A stretch of DNA of 64,000 nucleotides from Heracleum sosnowskyi (lineage: Eukaryota; Streptophyta; Magnoliopsida; Apiales; Apiaceae). Made by a program: the position numbers and the translations under genes. Position 1 is the first letter of the stretch, and each line of letters starts with the position of its first letter. The DNA lies in contig CM061235.1 in the NCBI GenBank assembly GCA_030848705.1, forward strand, positions 134,547,228 through 134,611,227. The letters run 5' to 3'. Below, in pieces: positions 45,045-57,300 of the stretch. The notes under the pieces are model-generated. The model had not been told where the DNA came from, ran no database searches, and worked only from the letters and a program-made list of their open reading frames with translations.

Positions 45045-45763
45045 TGTGTATTTAAATTTGAAAGAAAAGTAAAAGTTAAATTATAAAATTTAAAATTTTA
45101 TAAAAATATTAATCAAACCGGTCTATATCGGTCCGCTCCGGATTTTTTCAGTTCGGACCTAAAGACAAAATATAATCAGTCTGGTCCTCGGTCTATGAAT
45201 TTGAAAAAAGTTTAATTTTCAGTCTCGTTCGGGTTGTTTTGATTCGAAACTTTGGGCTGACAGCCCTCCATACATATGACTTACAACATAATTTATATTA
45301 CTAAAATATTAGCACTAAAATCATAATGTATATGTATTTCATTTTTACTTAGATTTTCGAAAGAGAATTATATCATATTTCAATTTTTTTTCCTACATAA
45401 TTATTTAACCCATTAAAACCAACCCAACCCAAATTGATATATGATAGGTAGGGTTGGGTCACGAATCTATATTTTGCGGGTTGAGTTAAAAAAAAAAAAT
45501 TAAACCCAATAAATTAGATCGGATCGCAAAAATGCTTTCAACTCGACCAACCCAACGTATAAAAACCCTAACTCCAATTCACACTTTTCACAATACTAAT
45601 TTAGAATCTATTATAAATTATGTATGTAACATATAATTATATCAATTTTTAATATTATATTTATGTATCAACACCTGAATAATCTATATAAAGCGTAATA
45701 AGTGACATATTTTTACATAATAATATAAATCATATAACAATTAACATCATAACTAATATTTTA
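45045..45763. other. intergenic stretch with hAT-like low-complexity phrases
   Basis: AACCGGTCTATATCGGTCCG near 45115 and GGGTTGGGTC / CCAACCCAACCC near 45420-45560 resemble termini of plant hAT elements, but no boundaries can be drawn. No gene. Confidence 0.35.
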
Positions 45764-46258
45764 TGTTAGGTCGAATACACAATATATAATCAATTATATG
45801 TATGAGAATAACAATAAGAACACTGTTTATGAATAATAAACTGTATGAAATTAATAACTCCTTTCTCGGTGATGTAAAATATCACAGAGAGCTGCTAGGT
45901 TACAAGAATAATATTTCAAGTATTCGCATCCCTTTTAGGGTTAACCTATCTGTGTTTATATAATACACAGCTACATACAATCTTTAATTGATATTCCTAT
46001 AAATCAGCTATACAATTAATATCAATTAAGAATTGCTTTTGTCTTCTGTTCCGTTTCCTTAGCCATCACGATATCTCTTTGCTTCTTTCCTTCTTCAAAG
46101 TATATCGCTTCTAGAATCTTCATTGAATATAACACCGACAGCTAAGTAAACTCTGACTGTCAGAGTTTAACAAACTCTGACCAGTCTTCCAGCTAAACTC
46201 TGATATTTACCTGATACTTTAAACACTGATAAACAAACATCAGCAATTATATCTAACA
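45764..46258 (-). repeat. 3' LTR of an older SIRE-type Copia element (minus strand)
   Basis: 495 bp with TGTTAG...TAACA ends. On its plus-strand right side CTCCCCCAACTT (46261-46272) is the complement of a polypurine tract, so this is a 3' LTR of a minus-strand element. A minus-strand TATATAAA lies near 45955. It contains four copies of AAACTCTG/CAGAGTTT at 46148-46202. Confidence 0.82.
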
Positions 46259-46405
46259 ATCTCCCCCAACTTGTTCATACAAAAATGTACAAGTTAACAG
46301 ATAATTAATGATGTCAAAACATATAACAAATGCAGTGTCTATAAAATCACAGAGTTTATATTTTAACTTAGAACAAAAAACTTAAAAAAAACTTACAGAC
46401 TCCAT

Positions 46406-47890
46406 TTACTTAATCTCTTCAACTTCAGGTACAGTTCTGAGATAGTCTATAAGCAATCTTCTTTCAGCCCTTTCAAGCTCAGCTACCATAATCTCTTTCA
46501 GTTCCTTCAACTCTGGATCACTCTCTCCAGTTTGATAGATAGCAGCTCTCAGAGCATAAATATTGTTCCTTCTCATTTCCTTTCCCAGCTTTATCATGAA
46601 ACATTTATCTGACTCCAGATTAAATTCTAACACTCTTATACCAAGAGATGTTCTAAATCTTGCACTGTTCCTCTTCATTTCTACAAGCTTTCCATGATGA
46701 TCTCTGTACTTAGGTATGTAAGAACCTACAGACTTTAAGCCATTGAGAGCTCTAGCTTTCATCATCCTGCTTCTTAATACCTCAACTGCTTGTTGAGTTC
46801 TTTGATTTTTGACTTTGAGTAGATACATCACATATTCTAACTCTTCCTTCATCTTTAATTCAATGTCAGCTTCTCCAACTCTGTATACTCTTCCATCAGT
46901 TTTGAAGTATAACAGAAAGTCCTTTTTCAATCCTCTATGATATATTAACTGAACAGAATCCAAAGTATCAAGATTTTCTTGAGTCACACCAACACCAGGT
47001 TCAGCTAATGATGTATGATCCATAGGACTATTATTCACCCTCTTCTCTCTGTGAGATCCTAATCCAGATCTATCTCGAGATTCCTTGCCCATGATGGTTC
47101 TGCTTTGAAAAATATTTACAGTTCCAGGATTCAGAGTATGTTGAACTGTGATTGGTTTTCCAAATGTCCTTTGAAGTTGAGAAGATAACTGAGTTTGTAC
47201 AACTTGAGTAGTATCAGTGGTTGTCACAGCTTCCAATGATTTGTCAACTTGAGCATTGTCAGAGGTTGATCTAGCTTTCTTCAGTACTTGTTCTTCTTCT
47301 ACCAACTTTCCTTTGCCTTTATCAAGACTGGCTTCAATTAGTCTCCTTGCATACTGTAAACTCTGTTGAGAATCTACATTATCTTTGATAGTAATCCCTT
47401 TCTCTTTTGGCCTTGAAACTTTCACAGGCTTCTTGATCTTTCCAGACACCAATTTCTTCTTATGCTCTTCAGCCAGCATCTTTTCTTCAGCTTGAATATC
47501 TTCAACTGTTGCATTTGCACCATGCTCTTCCAAAAACAACTGAGCTGCAATCTCTTCATCAGTGATTGGTTGAGAAGTAAACAGTAAACTTATAGCTTTT
47601 GAAGATGATTGAGCTTCAGTGTTTGTTCTCCCAGAGTTTGTTTTTGCAGAGTTTGACCTCAGTCTCCCTTGCTCTTGATATGATTTGGACCTTAACTCTT
47701 CTTCTTTTGCACCACCATCACCAGTATCATCATTTTTGCTCAGAGTTTGAGATTTCTTGCATTTGTCCTTAAATACTCTCTCCCCCTTGATCCATGCTCT
47801 CCTGATTTTCTTGTTGACCATCTGGATTATCCGAGGCTCCCCTTGAATTGGACTGCTCAGTGTTTGAACTTTCAGAGTTTGAGCCAGATT
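46406..47890 (-). pseudogene. C-terminal part of a SIRE-type envelope-like/extra ORF
   Basis: A 471-codon frame (ATG at 47821, stop at 46406) lies just upstream of the polypurine tract and LTR, where SIRE-type Copia elements carry an extra ORF after pol. It is hydrophilic, rich in Lys, Glu and Ser, with a conserved-looking end (VQLIYHRGLKKDFLLYFKTDGRVYRV) and no visible membrane span. Its N-terminal part is lost at the rearrangement near 47890. Role unknown; the envelope-like name is only positional. Confidence 0.7.
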
Positions 47891-47997
47891 TTGTGTCTAC
47901 AGATCAACAGCTTGCAGATATCTTCACCAAGCCATTGAGTGAAGCTACATTTACAAGACTGGTAAATGAACTAGGAATGATCTCTGGTTTCGACTAG
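47891..47997 (+). pseudogene. RNase H end of Copia pol, opposite orientation
   Basis: Encodes FVSTDQQLADIFTKPLSE and ends at TAG 47995-47997. This matches the last residues of Copia RNase H (compare 57546-57651 in the young element). Everything upstream of it is missing; the adjacent sequence is the minus-strand envelope-like ORF, so an inversion or fusion breakpoint lies at about 47890. Confidence 0.85.
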
Positions 47998-47999
47998 AG

Positions 48000-49543
48000 A
48001 TACTGGTTACACTCAAAATTTACTCTTCTGTGATATGTTGCTCATGTTTCTATGCATATGTTAACTGTCATGCAAATCATGTTGTTAAACTCTGTTAGCA
48101 TACTCTGTTGGTTAAACTCTGATGTTAATATCTGATTGTGGTATTGTCTGAAACATAATCACTGATGAAGAAAATAGTATGAAGCATGATTCTCAGTAAG
48201 TAATCATGAATCCTTCTGAGTTATATATGATCTGATCTCAAATATGTGCAGAAACTTTACACAGCATGATATTGTCTCTATATTTATAGCATCTCTTAGT
48301 TTATTGGTCCTATACACTGAGTCTGTATTAGCTGTTTGCACTTTCTCTCATAAAATATATGTGTTAAATGATGTCAGTCTAAACTCTTATAAATAGTTGC
48401 TGCTACTTCACCCCCAAGCAAAAGATGTATAAACATGTACAAATTCCTTTGAGATCATGTTGTGCCTAGGAAGACCCAGGAACTTATTGTGTCAATAAGG
48501 GCTAAAATTTGAAATTTTTGGTGACTACTCAATTCGCTAGGAAGATCCAGGAACTTGCTGTTTCAGTAAGGGCTAAAGTTTAAATTTTTGGTGACTAGTC
48601 AAGAGGCTAGGAAGAACCAGGAACTTACTCTATTTTTAAGGGCTAAAATTTAAACTTTTGGTGACTAGTTAATTGTTTAGGACGATCCAGGAACTTTCTG
48701 TTAAGAAAAGGGCTAAAATTTCTAAATTTTTGGTGACTAATGCCAACCTCTGATTATTGGAAAAGAAAAGAAATAAAAAAAAGGAAATTAGACAGGGGGT
48801 GAAAAAAATATATATAGATACTTATACAAATAAAAAAAAACATAGATACAGAGTTTAGATGACATCAGGTTTTGTTTTACATATGAGAGTTTGGGCAACC
48901 AGTTTTTACTGATTTAATTTGTGGATTTTATGCACTTTGAGATGCTCTAAATATTTACATTCAGTAAACTCTGCTATTCACACACAAATACTCACAACTG
49001 TGCATTTTGAGAAAAGAGTTTATTAATGATGTTGGAGGATTGATAAACACTGATGAACTGTGTACTCTACGCCGAGGTAATTTATTTTTAATCTCTGTTG
49101 ATTAAAATAAATAAATGTGTTTCAGACATTTCACATTTTTGAGGAACATTATTTTTGAAAATATAGAGTATGATTGACAACGGTTTGTATGCGTTTTGAA
49201 AAGGATGAAACATGTCTAGAAAATAGCAGTAATAATTGCCTGTTTTTACTACGCATGCGTGTTGTAAACTACCATGTTACTGCTGGCAGTTACGGCATGT
49301 GTGACACCTGTCCCACTCACACACTTCACGAGTAAGCCAGTTGTGTGTCTTAATGATTAAAACTCTTCGGTTTTAATCTTTGTATTTCTTACTTAATCAT
49401 TATACACACAACGTTTGTATTCTTTACAGACTTACTACATTCACAGATATTGTCACACACACATTTTCACAAACACTTTTCTGCATCGATTTTTCAAACA
49501 TCTTTCAAACCTTATTCTCTGATTATTTTCGAATCTGTTTCTA
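48000..49543 (+). other. pol to envelope-like spacer of the older SIRE-type element
   Basis: Non-coding. It contains four tandem units of ~70 bp at 48466-48741 (CTAGGAAGA-CCAGGAACTT... GGGCTAAAATTT ...TTTTTGGTGACTA) and further AAACTCTG/CAGAGTTT copies at 48087, 48114, 48849 and 48966. Confidence 0.7.
48466..48741 (+). repeat. four 70-bp tandem repeats
   Basis: Units start at 48466, 48537, 48607 and 48677; each holds AGGAACTT, a variable 12-15 bp, AAGGGCTAAA and TTTTTGGTGACTA. Confidence 0.85.
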
Positions 49544-50723
49544 ATGGCAACCACTGTTTTTCACTCTGTTGGATTAGAGTTTGTTCCTAACAATTATGCA
49601 GCACCATTGAATAATGAGAACGTACCGGAGGCGTTTCATTTGTTCCAAAACTTTCTTACCCAGTCTGCTATTGGGCAAGCTCTCGTTGAACCTGCGAAAC
49701 TTTCTGGATCGCAAATCAAGGTTTTCTGGGAGACAGGCGTCTATGATGATGGAGGAGAGTCTGGTACTCCTTTGATTGTTTTTGAGTTTCAAGAGCAAGA
49801 GTTTGTGGTTACTCCAGGCACTGTTCGTGATGCTTTGGGTTTTGAAGATTTTAATGCATACACAATCTCTGTTGGTGATGCTGAGCTACAGAGAATGATG
49901 AGAGAAATTGGTTACAGTGGGTCACTGGCAAGGATAGGTCAGTTGAAGCGACCGCTTTTGAGGAAGGAATAGAGTTTTTTCTTTGACTGCATTACTCGAG
50001 CGTTCGGCAAGAAGTGCACAAACTGGGATGCAATTTCTATTGATAGTCTACAAATCGGGTATTCTCTTCTCTATGGTAATAATTTTGATTTTGCTAGACT
50101 AGTACTGCAAAATATAGGAGAGAAAATGTCAGAAAATAGAAGTGTAGTGTACTTTGCTCGCTTTTGCCAATTGATATTTTCTGCTTGTGTTCCCGGGGTT
50201 GAAATTGTTGAGGATGTTGTGATTCCCTCTTTTAAATTGCCTAAGAGGATATTTTCTGATTTGACCAACAAGGATGTTAAGAAAGGGAATGTTGGTGACT
50301 TGTTACTTCCTGAGATAGTCCAACAGTTTCTAAATCCACCTCAACCACAACCTCAACCACAACCTCAATCACAACCTCAACCATTAAACACTGATCTTCA
50401 TCAATCTACATCCCAAAGACCAAAATCTGGAGGTAGAACTAAGCACATGGCTTTTAAAGCTGCTAAGACTGCTAAACCATCTTCTGATGCTGAGTTACCA
50501 AAGTCTGTTGGTACTTCAAGAATAAAGAAAAGGGCAAACAGACCACACTCTGATGCTGATGAGCCTTTACAGACTAAAAGGAGGAAGCTGGTAGCTGACT
50601 ATTCATTCGATGAATTGGTTCAAGAATCTACACACTCTGAAGCTCCAGAAATTGTTTCTAAAGATGCTACTGTAAATGCTACTGTGCCTGATGAAGCCAG
50701 AGCAAATACTGATGAGATGGCTG
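49544..50723 (+). pseudogene. N-terminal part of the older element's envelope-like ORF, interrupted
   Basis: The frame opens at ATG 49544, is cut by TAG at 49970-49972, continues in the same frame to 50723, and is then split by the young Copia insertion. It resumes at 63829. The first ~230 residues form a globular domain (FHLFQNFLTQSAIG, VFWETGVYDDGG, EFVVTPGTVRDALGF) equivalent to residues 1-220 of the ORF at 58188. A PQPQPQ repeat and a basic tract follow. I recall similar domains annotated in databases as putative plant transposon protein. Confidence 0.8.
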
Positions 50724-51763
50724 TGTTAGGAATATGTTGTTCTTGATGATAATTATAAAAACACTTAGTAGATTTTGTATTAAGTCATTTTGTAACTGTC
50801 AACGGAATAACATGCTTTGCAGTGTTTCGTTGACAGGAAGCTCATCAACGGAATGAGTGTTGTAGCAATTGCACTGTACAATACTTCACAGTTTGATATG
50901 CATTTCGATGTATGTATTAGATAGGTTCTCTAAGTCATGTTGACTAAGTACTAGATAGGCAAAATAGGTTGGTTAATTGTAAATATGTTATGCCTTGTAA
51001 TTTTGCCTAAGTGAAGACATGTCAACGGTATGAGGATTACTCTATCAACGAAACAAGGATACACCATCAACGGTATGGAGTTTACTCATCAACGAAACGA
51101 GAGAAACACCATCAACGGAATGAAGAATAAAGCTATCAACGAAACACATCTCCCTGCTATCAACGAATCATTATTGCTTTTCTGAATAGTTGACAAAGTG
51201 ATAGTGACAGTTTACTGAACAGATCTAAAGGTGATGTGGAAGTGTACTTTGCATTGGAAACCATTAAAATGGACATGGGGAATAAGGAAACATCCCAGTT
51301 TCCAATTGGGCTCTTGGGAGTGATCATAATAAGCATGAAGACAAAAGCAAGGATCTCCAAGGACCACTGGACAAAAGGGATGAAAAGCAAACTATTGGCG
51401 GTTACCTTTAGTGTACTTTAGAGTAGCCAAAAATAGTATTGTAAACTTGGGGATATATAACCAAGTGTAGCAGTTAAGATAGAGAGAGAGAAGAAAAACA
51501 AATAGTTTGTATTAGCTATCCTTGAGAGCATTCTTCTCTACAACTCTGTAACTGAGCAGCTGTGTACTTGTGTATCACAGATTATTTCCGCAATAAAAAC
51601 ACTTCAGTTGGATCATCAAACAATCCAACTGAATTATTTATATCTTGTGTTTTTATTTATTCAGTTCAGTTTTATTTTATAAAGTGTTTTAAGTTTAAGA
51701 AAATATCAAGAATTGTATTCAACCCCCCCTTCTACAATTCTGTTAGGTCATTTGGGATTACCA
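50724..51763 (+). repeat. 5' LTR of the young SIRE-type element
   Basis: TGTTAGG...TTACCA; TATA box TATATAA at 51454-51460, AATAAA near 51591. Ten copies of the TCAACG-type motif lie between 50799 and 51169, upstream of the TATA box, which is where U3 control sites would be. Confidence 0.95.
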
Positions 51764-51765
51764 AT

Positions 51766-51777
51766 TGGTATCAAAGC
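51766..51777 (+). other. tRNA-Met primer-binding site
   Basis: TGGTATCAAAGC two bases inside the LTR; one mismatch to the usual TGGTATCAGAGC. Confidence 0.85.
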
Positions 51778-51829
51778 AAGCTTCTAACACACAAGAAGTT
51801 TAAAGATCAAGACCAAAAAAACAGAAGCC

Positions 51830-54301
51830 ATGGTGAAGAAGGATGCAGGTGTAAAGATACCAGTTCTTGATAAGGACAATTACTTTCACTGGAAAGTAAA
51901 GATGCATGTACATCTCATGTCTATGGATGAGAGATATGTAGACTGCATTGAGAAAGGTCCACACGTTCCCATGAAGTTTGCATCTAGAATTGGAGTGCCA
52001 GATGATGCTCCTGATGTAGAAATTCCAAAACTTGTCTCAGAATGGACTATTGAAGATCTTGCAGAAATCCATAAAGATAAGAGAACCATGAACATTCTGT
52101 TTAATGGTTTGGAGCAAGAGATGTTTGACAATGTCATAAACTGTACAACCTCCAAAGAAGTATGGGACACTGTCAGAACACTATGTGAAGGAACTGAGCA
52201 AGTAAGGGAGAACAAAATGCAACTCCTTATACAACAATATGAGCACTTTCACTTTAAAGCTGGTGAAACCCTAAATGACACGTTTAGTAGGTTTCAAAAG
52301 CTTCTGAATGGATTAAAGTTGTATGGGAGAATCTACCAAACTAAGGACTCAAACCTTAAATTTCTAAGAGCTCTTCCAAAAGAATGGAAGCCTATGACTG
52401 TTTCTCTAAGAAACACTCAAGAGTACAAAGACTACACTCTTGAAAGGCTTTATGGAACCTTGAAGACTTATGAGCTGGAAATGGAGCAAGATGAGGAAAT
52501 TGAAAAGGTACAGAAGAAGGGTGGATCTATTGCATTGATTGCATCTGTGAACCAACTGGAAGATGACACTGAAGAAGCTGCAAAGGCCACAACTAGTCGA
52601 GCTAGTTGTAGAAGTGATGTTAGCAAGGGTAAAGGTAAGATGACAGAAGAAGAAGAACCAGAATCAGCCAACTTGGATGACTTAGATGAGATTGATGAAC
52701 ACATTGCTTTTCTGTCAAGAAAATTCTCTAAGTTCAAGTTCAAGAGAAACTCAGAAGCAAGGCCACCAAGAAGAGACTTTCAACCTAACAAATCAAACTG
52801 GATTGAAAAGTCTAAATCTAAATGTTTCAATTGTGGAATGCTTGGTCACTTTGCTAGAGACTGCAGAAAGCCCAAAGTTGAGAAGAGCAACAGGAAATTT
52901 GAGCCTGTTGATTATAAAAAGAAATACTTTGAACTTCTCAAGCAAAAAGAAAAGGCTTTCATGTCTCAGGAGTATGATTGGGCTGGTAATGGTGAAGATT
53001 CTGATGATGATGTTGAATATGTCAACTTGGCTCTTATGGCTAACAATCATGAGCAGGAAGCAAGCTCCTCAAGCAACCAGGTAACAATTACTAATCTTTC
53101 TGAGCTTTCTAAAGAGGAATGCGATAGTGCAGTAAATGAAATGTCTACTGTATTGTATAATTTGCGTGTTACTCTTAAATCACTTACCAAAGAGAATTCA
53201 AGAATAAAAGAGACTAATTTGCTCTTAAGTGATAGGAATGCAATGTTAGAAGCACAGCTCATTGAATTTGAGAAAATGAGATGTGTTAGTAGGGATGCTA
53301 AGAAGGAACTTGAGAACGTGTTACAAAGGGAAGAAATTCTTAAAACACAACTTGAGATAGAACAAAGTATGATTGCAAAATGGAAAGATGCCAGGAATGT
53401 TGCTACCAACATCATTAATGTTCAAGGTATGGAATCTTTCTGTGAACAATCATGGAAAAAGAACAAAGAGAAACTAGGGTATGTTTGTGAAACCTTAGAA
53501 TCAGAAACAGAGTCAACAAACAACAATGATCATTTGTTGAAGGTTGATATGTCAACGGAATGCAATGTTCCGTTGACAGATGAACCATCAACCGATCAGG
53601 GAGTTTCGTTGACAGACAAAAGAAAAGATAAACTCACTAGACTTAATGACAAGTATGGTCCTGTCACCAAGAACTTTGTTCAAGGTGAGTCTAGTAAATC
53701 AAAGAAAGTTGAGAAGCCTGTTGAGAGAGCTAATGTAGGTCACTTATCCAACAAGCAATTGAAAGATAAGTTAGAGAATGTTCAAGTTGAGGCTAAGGGA
53801 AATAAAAAGAATAACAGGAATGGCAAAGTAGGAATTAACAAACACAACAATTACACACCTGATAAATATGCTCCTAGAAAGACATGTGTCAATTGTGGAA
53901 GTGTTAGTCATTTATCTACTAACTACAAATCTGTTAAGAAGACTGTTAAAGTGAAAATTCCCAAGCCTGCAATGAATAGTTCTATGCCTACAATGCCTGT
54001 TATGCCTAACATGTTCGCTCCATATGCACAATTTCAAAATCCATATTCCAGCATGCCATTTGTGTCTAATCCATACATGAATATGTTTAATGTGCCACAA
54101 ATGCCATGGAATATGAATAACATGTTTGTTCCTCCAATTATGCATGCTAAGAATGAAAGTGTGAGCAATCCTCAGAAATCAACACCAAGGATAAAGATTG
54201 ATTTAAATCAATCTGAGCCCAAGGTGAAAAATGATATAAAAGGAAAAGCAAAGGCTAACAAAACAGGACCCAAGGAAACTTGGGTACCAAAATCGACTTG
54301 A
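51830..54301 (+). CDS. Copia gag polyprotein
   Basis: 823 codons from a good-context ATG. The capsid part (UBN2-type; FHWKVKMHVHLM, ALPKEWKPMTVSLRN) is followed by a zinc knuckle CFNCGMLGHFARDC, a long coiled-coil stretch and a second knuckle CVNCGSVSHLSTNY that has lost its last Cys. A Met/Pro-rich region (MPTMPVMPNMF) precedes the end. It forms the virus-like particle. The TGA at 54299-54301 lies just before the protease; pol continues in another frame, overlapping by 22 nt. The linker between the knuckles carries three TCAACG-type motifs. Confidence 0.92.
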   Translation: MVKKDAGVKIPVLDKDNYFHWKVKMHVHLMSMDERYVDCIEKGPHVPMKFASRIGVPDDAPDVEIPKLVSEWTIEDLAEIHKDKRTMNILFNGLEQEMFDNVINCTTSKEVWDTVRTLCEGTEQVRENKMQLLIQQYEHFHFKAGETLNDTFSRFQKLLNGLKLYGRIYQTKDSNLKFLRALPKEWKPMTVSLRNTQEYKDYTLERLYGTLKTYELEMEQDEEIEKVQKKGGSIALIASVNQLEDDTEEAAKATTSRASCRSDVSKGKGKMTEEEEPESANLDDLDEIDEHIAFLSRKFSKFKFKRNSEARPPRRDFQPNKSNWIEKSKSKCFNCGMLGHFARDCRKPKVEKSNRKFEPVDYKKKYFELLKQKEKAFMSQEYDWAGNGEDSDDDVEYVNLALMANNHEQEASSSSNQVTITNLSELSKEECDSAVNEMSTVLYNLRVTLKSLTKENSRIKETNLLLSDRNAMLEAQLIEFEKMRCVSRDAKKELENVLQREEILKTQLEIEQSMIAKWKDARNVATNIINVQGMESFCEQSWKKNKEKLGYVCETLESETESTNNNDHLLKVDMSTECNVPLTDEPSTDQGVSLTDKRKDKLTRLNDKYGPVTKNFVQGESSKSKKVEKPVERANVGHLSNKQLKDKLENVQVEAKGNKKNNRNGKVGINKHNNYTPDKYAPRKTCVNCGSVSHLSTNYKSVKKTVKVKIPKPAMNSSMPTMPVMPNMFAPYAQFQNPYSSMPFVSNPYMNMFNVPQMPWNMNNMFVPPIMHAKNESVSNPQKSTPRIKIDLNQSEPKVKNDIKGKAKANKTGPKETWVPKST

Positions 54302-57300
54302 TTTGGTTCTATTGTGTGCAGGGAGACAAAAGGAATCTTTGGTACTTGGATAGTGGTTGTTCAAGACACATGACTGGTGATTCTACCTTGCTCACAGAGT
54401 TTCAGGAAAGAGCTGGCCCTTGTATTGCTTTTGGAGATGACAGCAAAGGCTACACTAAGGGATATGGCTTGATTTCAAAAGAGAATGTCATCATAGATGA
54501 AGTTGCATTGGTGGATGGTCTTAAGCACAATTTTCTTAGTATCAGCCAACTTTGTGACAAAGGATTTTTAGTTACTTTTTCTAAAGAAGCCTATGTTGTT
54601 TCTAAAGGAGGAAACAACAATGTGGTAATGACTGGATTCAGAAGAGGGAATGTGTACATTGCTGACTTTAGTAGCACAAGTCCAGAAACCATCACTTGTC
54701 TTTTCAGCAAGGCAAGCAAGGATGAAAGTTGGCTATGGCACAAGAAATTATCTCATCTGAACTTTAAAGTTATGAATGATTTGGTGAGGAAAGATCTTGC
54801 TAGAGGAATTCCACAAGTGGAGTTTTCCAAGGATGGTTTGTGTGATGCCTGTCAAAAGGGGAAACAAAAGAAGGCATCATTCAAAAGCAAGACAGAGTCA
54901 TCAATTGTCCATCAGCTTGAGTTGCTTCATATGGATTTGTTTGGCCCTGTAAATGTCATGTCTATTTCAAAGAAGAAATATTGTCTTGTGATTGTTGATG
55001 ATTTTTCTAGATTTACATGGACTTTCTTTTTGCTCTCCAAGGACGAGGCAAGTGAAATCATTATCAATCACATCAAGATGGTAAACAATCATCCTGACTT
55101 GAAAGTAAGAAGGATTAGGAGTGACAATGGGACAGAATTCAAGAATTCAAGCATGAAGGTGTTCTGTGAAGAAAATGGTATTTTGCATGAGTTTTCAGCA
55201 GCAAGGACACCACAGCAAAATGGTGTAGTTGAAAGGAAAAATAGAACACTTATTGAAGCTGCAAGGACAATGCTAGATGAATCAAAGTTACCAACTTATT
55301 TTTGGGCTGAGGCAGTTAATACAGCTTGCTTCACTCAGAATATTTCTTTGATTAATCAGGCCAAATGAATGACCCCTTATCAGCTACTCAAAAGAAAGAA
55401 GCCACTATTGGATTTTCTTCATGTCTTTGGATGCAAGTGCTTTGTTCTGAGAAATCAAGCTGAGCATTTGGGGAAATTTGAAGCAAAGGCAGATGAAGCA
55501 ATATTTGTGGGTTATGCAGCAGGGAAAGCCTACAGAGTCTACAATCTCAGAACCAACATTGTTATGGAATCTGTACATGTTGTTTTTGATGATCTCAAAA
55601 TTCAGGGTCTCTGTGATGAAGGTTTCCATGAAAGTCTTTCTTTTGAAAATGAGGATGGAGATCAAATGAATCATGTTAAGGCTACTGAGAAACAGCCTAA
55701 AGTTGTTGTATCTAGCACAGATGAAAGCAGCAGTGAAGATGAAATTGCTGCATTAAGATTGAAAAGAATAGATGCTAGTAGACCAAATGGACATTCCGTT
55801 GACAGTCAGAATGAGCGTTTCGTTGATAGTCAGAATGAGCGTTTCGTTGACAGTCAAAATGGTCATTCCGTTGACAGTCACAGAAATGCTTCCAGGAGTG
55901 ATCAATTAGGGACAACAAACTCAGGGGGAGTTTCTCAAGGACAAATATCTAATCTAGGCAATCATGATCATGAAGCTACTTCTTCAAGAGCAAATCTACC
56001 TCCCTCAAGGAAATGGACTAAAGATCATCCCTTTGAACTTATTATAGGTGATGTGTCTTCAAAAGTCCAAACTAGAAGAGCAACTCAAGAAGAATGTCTA
56101 TATAGCAGCTTTCTGTCTCAAGATGAGCCAAAGAAAGTTGAGGATGCTCTTCTAGATCCAGATTGGGTCTTGGCTATGCAAGAAGAGCTAAACCAATTTG
56201 AAAGGAACAATGTTTGGAAGCTGGTGCCCAAGCCTAAGGACAGGAGTGTCATAGGCACAAAATGGGTGTTCAGAAATAAGATGGATGAAAATGGCATAGT
56301 CACAAGGAACAAAGCTAGATTGGTTGCAAAAGGCTACTCACAGGAAGAAGGAATTGATTTTGATGAAACCTTTGCTCCTGTTGCAAGACTAGAAGCAATA
56401 AGGATTTTCCTAGCCTATGCAGCCCATGCCAATTTCAAGGTCTATCAAATGGATGTGAAGAGTGCTTTTCTAAATGGGGAATTGGAAGAGGAGGTGTATG
56501 TAAGTCAACCTCCTGGTTTTGAAGATGATGATTTTCCAGAATATGTATACTTCCTCCTCAAAGCACTCTATGGTTTGAAACAAGCACCTAGAGCCTGGTA
56601 TGACACACTTTCACAGTTCCTCCTTGAGAATCACTTCACTAGAGGTACTGTAGATAAAACTCTTTTTCATAGGATTGTGAATGGCTCTACAATACTTGTT
56701 CAAATATATGTAGATGACATAATTTTTGGGTCTACAGATGAAAAACTTTGTCAAAAGTTTGCCAAGCTTATGCAAAGTAAGTATGAAATGAGCATGATGG
56801 GAGAGTTAACTTATTTTCTTGGTCTTCAAGTAAAGCAAGTTAATGAAGGCATTTTCATTAGTCAAACCAAGTACATTAATGATTTGTTAAAGAGGTTTAA
56901 CTTAATGGAATGCTCTCCTGCCAAAACACCCATGCCTACTGCCACCAAACTTGAATTGAATACTAAGGAAAAATCTGTGGACATTTCAAGTTACAGAGGC
57001 ATGGTTGGCTCACTTTTATATTTAACAGCTAGTAGACCTGAAATTATGTTTGCTACATGTCTATGTGCTAGATTTCAGGCTGATCCTAGGGAATCCCATT
57101 TAGTTGCTATTAAAAGAATTTTCAGATATCTCAAAGGAACACCAAACCTTGGAATTTGGTATCCTAGAGAATCTGGTTTTGAACTAATTGGTTATTCAGA
57201 TGCAGATTATGCAGGATGTAAAATTGACAGGAAAAGCACAACATGAACCTGTCAATTTCTAGGAAACAAGCTTGTATCATGGTTCAGCAAGAAACAAAAC

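Noticed and set aside
48466..48741. Regularly spaced repeats as a CRISPR array
   Set aside because: Units are contiguous 70-bp tandem repeats inside a retrotransposon.
51160..51421. Short frames on both strands repeated at 63225-63486
   Set aside because: Inside the two LTRs of the young element; no coding support.
54280..54301. Programmed -1 frameshift between gag and pol of the young element
   Set aside because: The overlap is short and no canonical slippery heptamer in the gag frame is visible; a one-base indel explains it as well.
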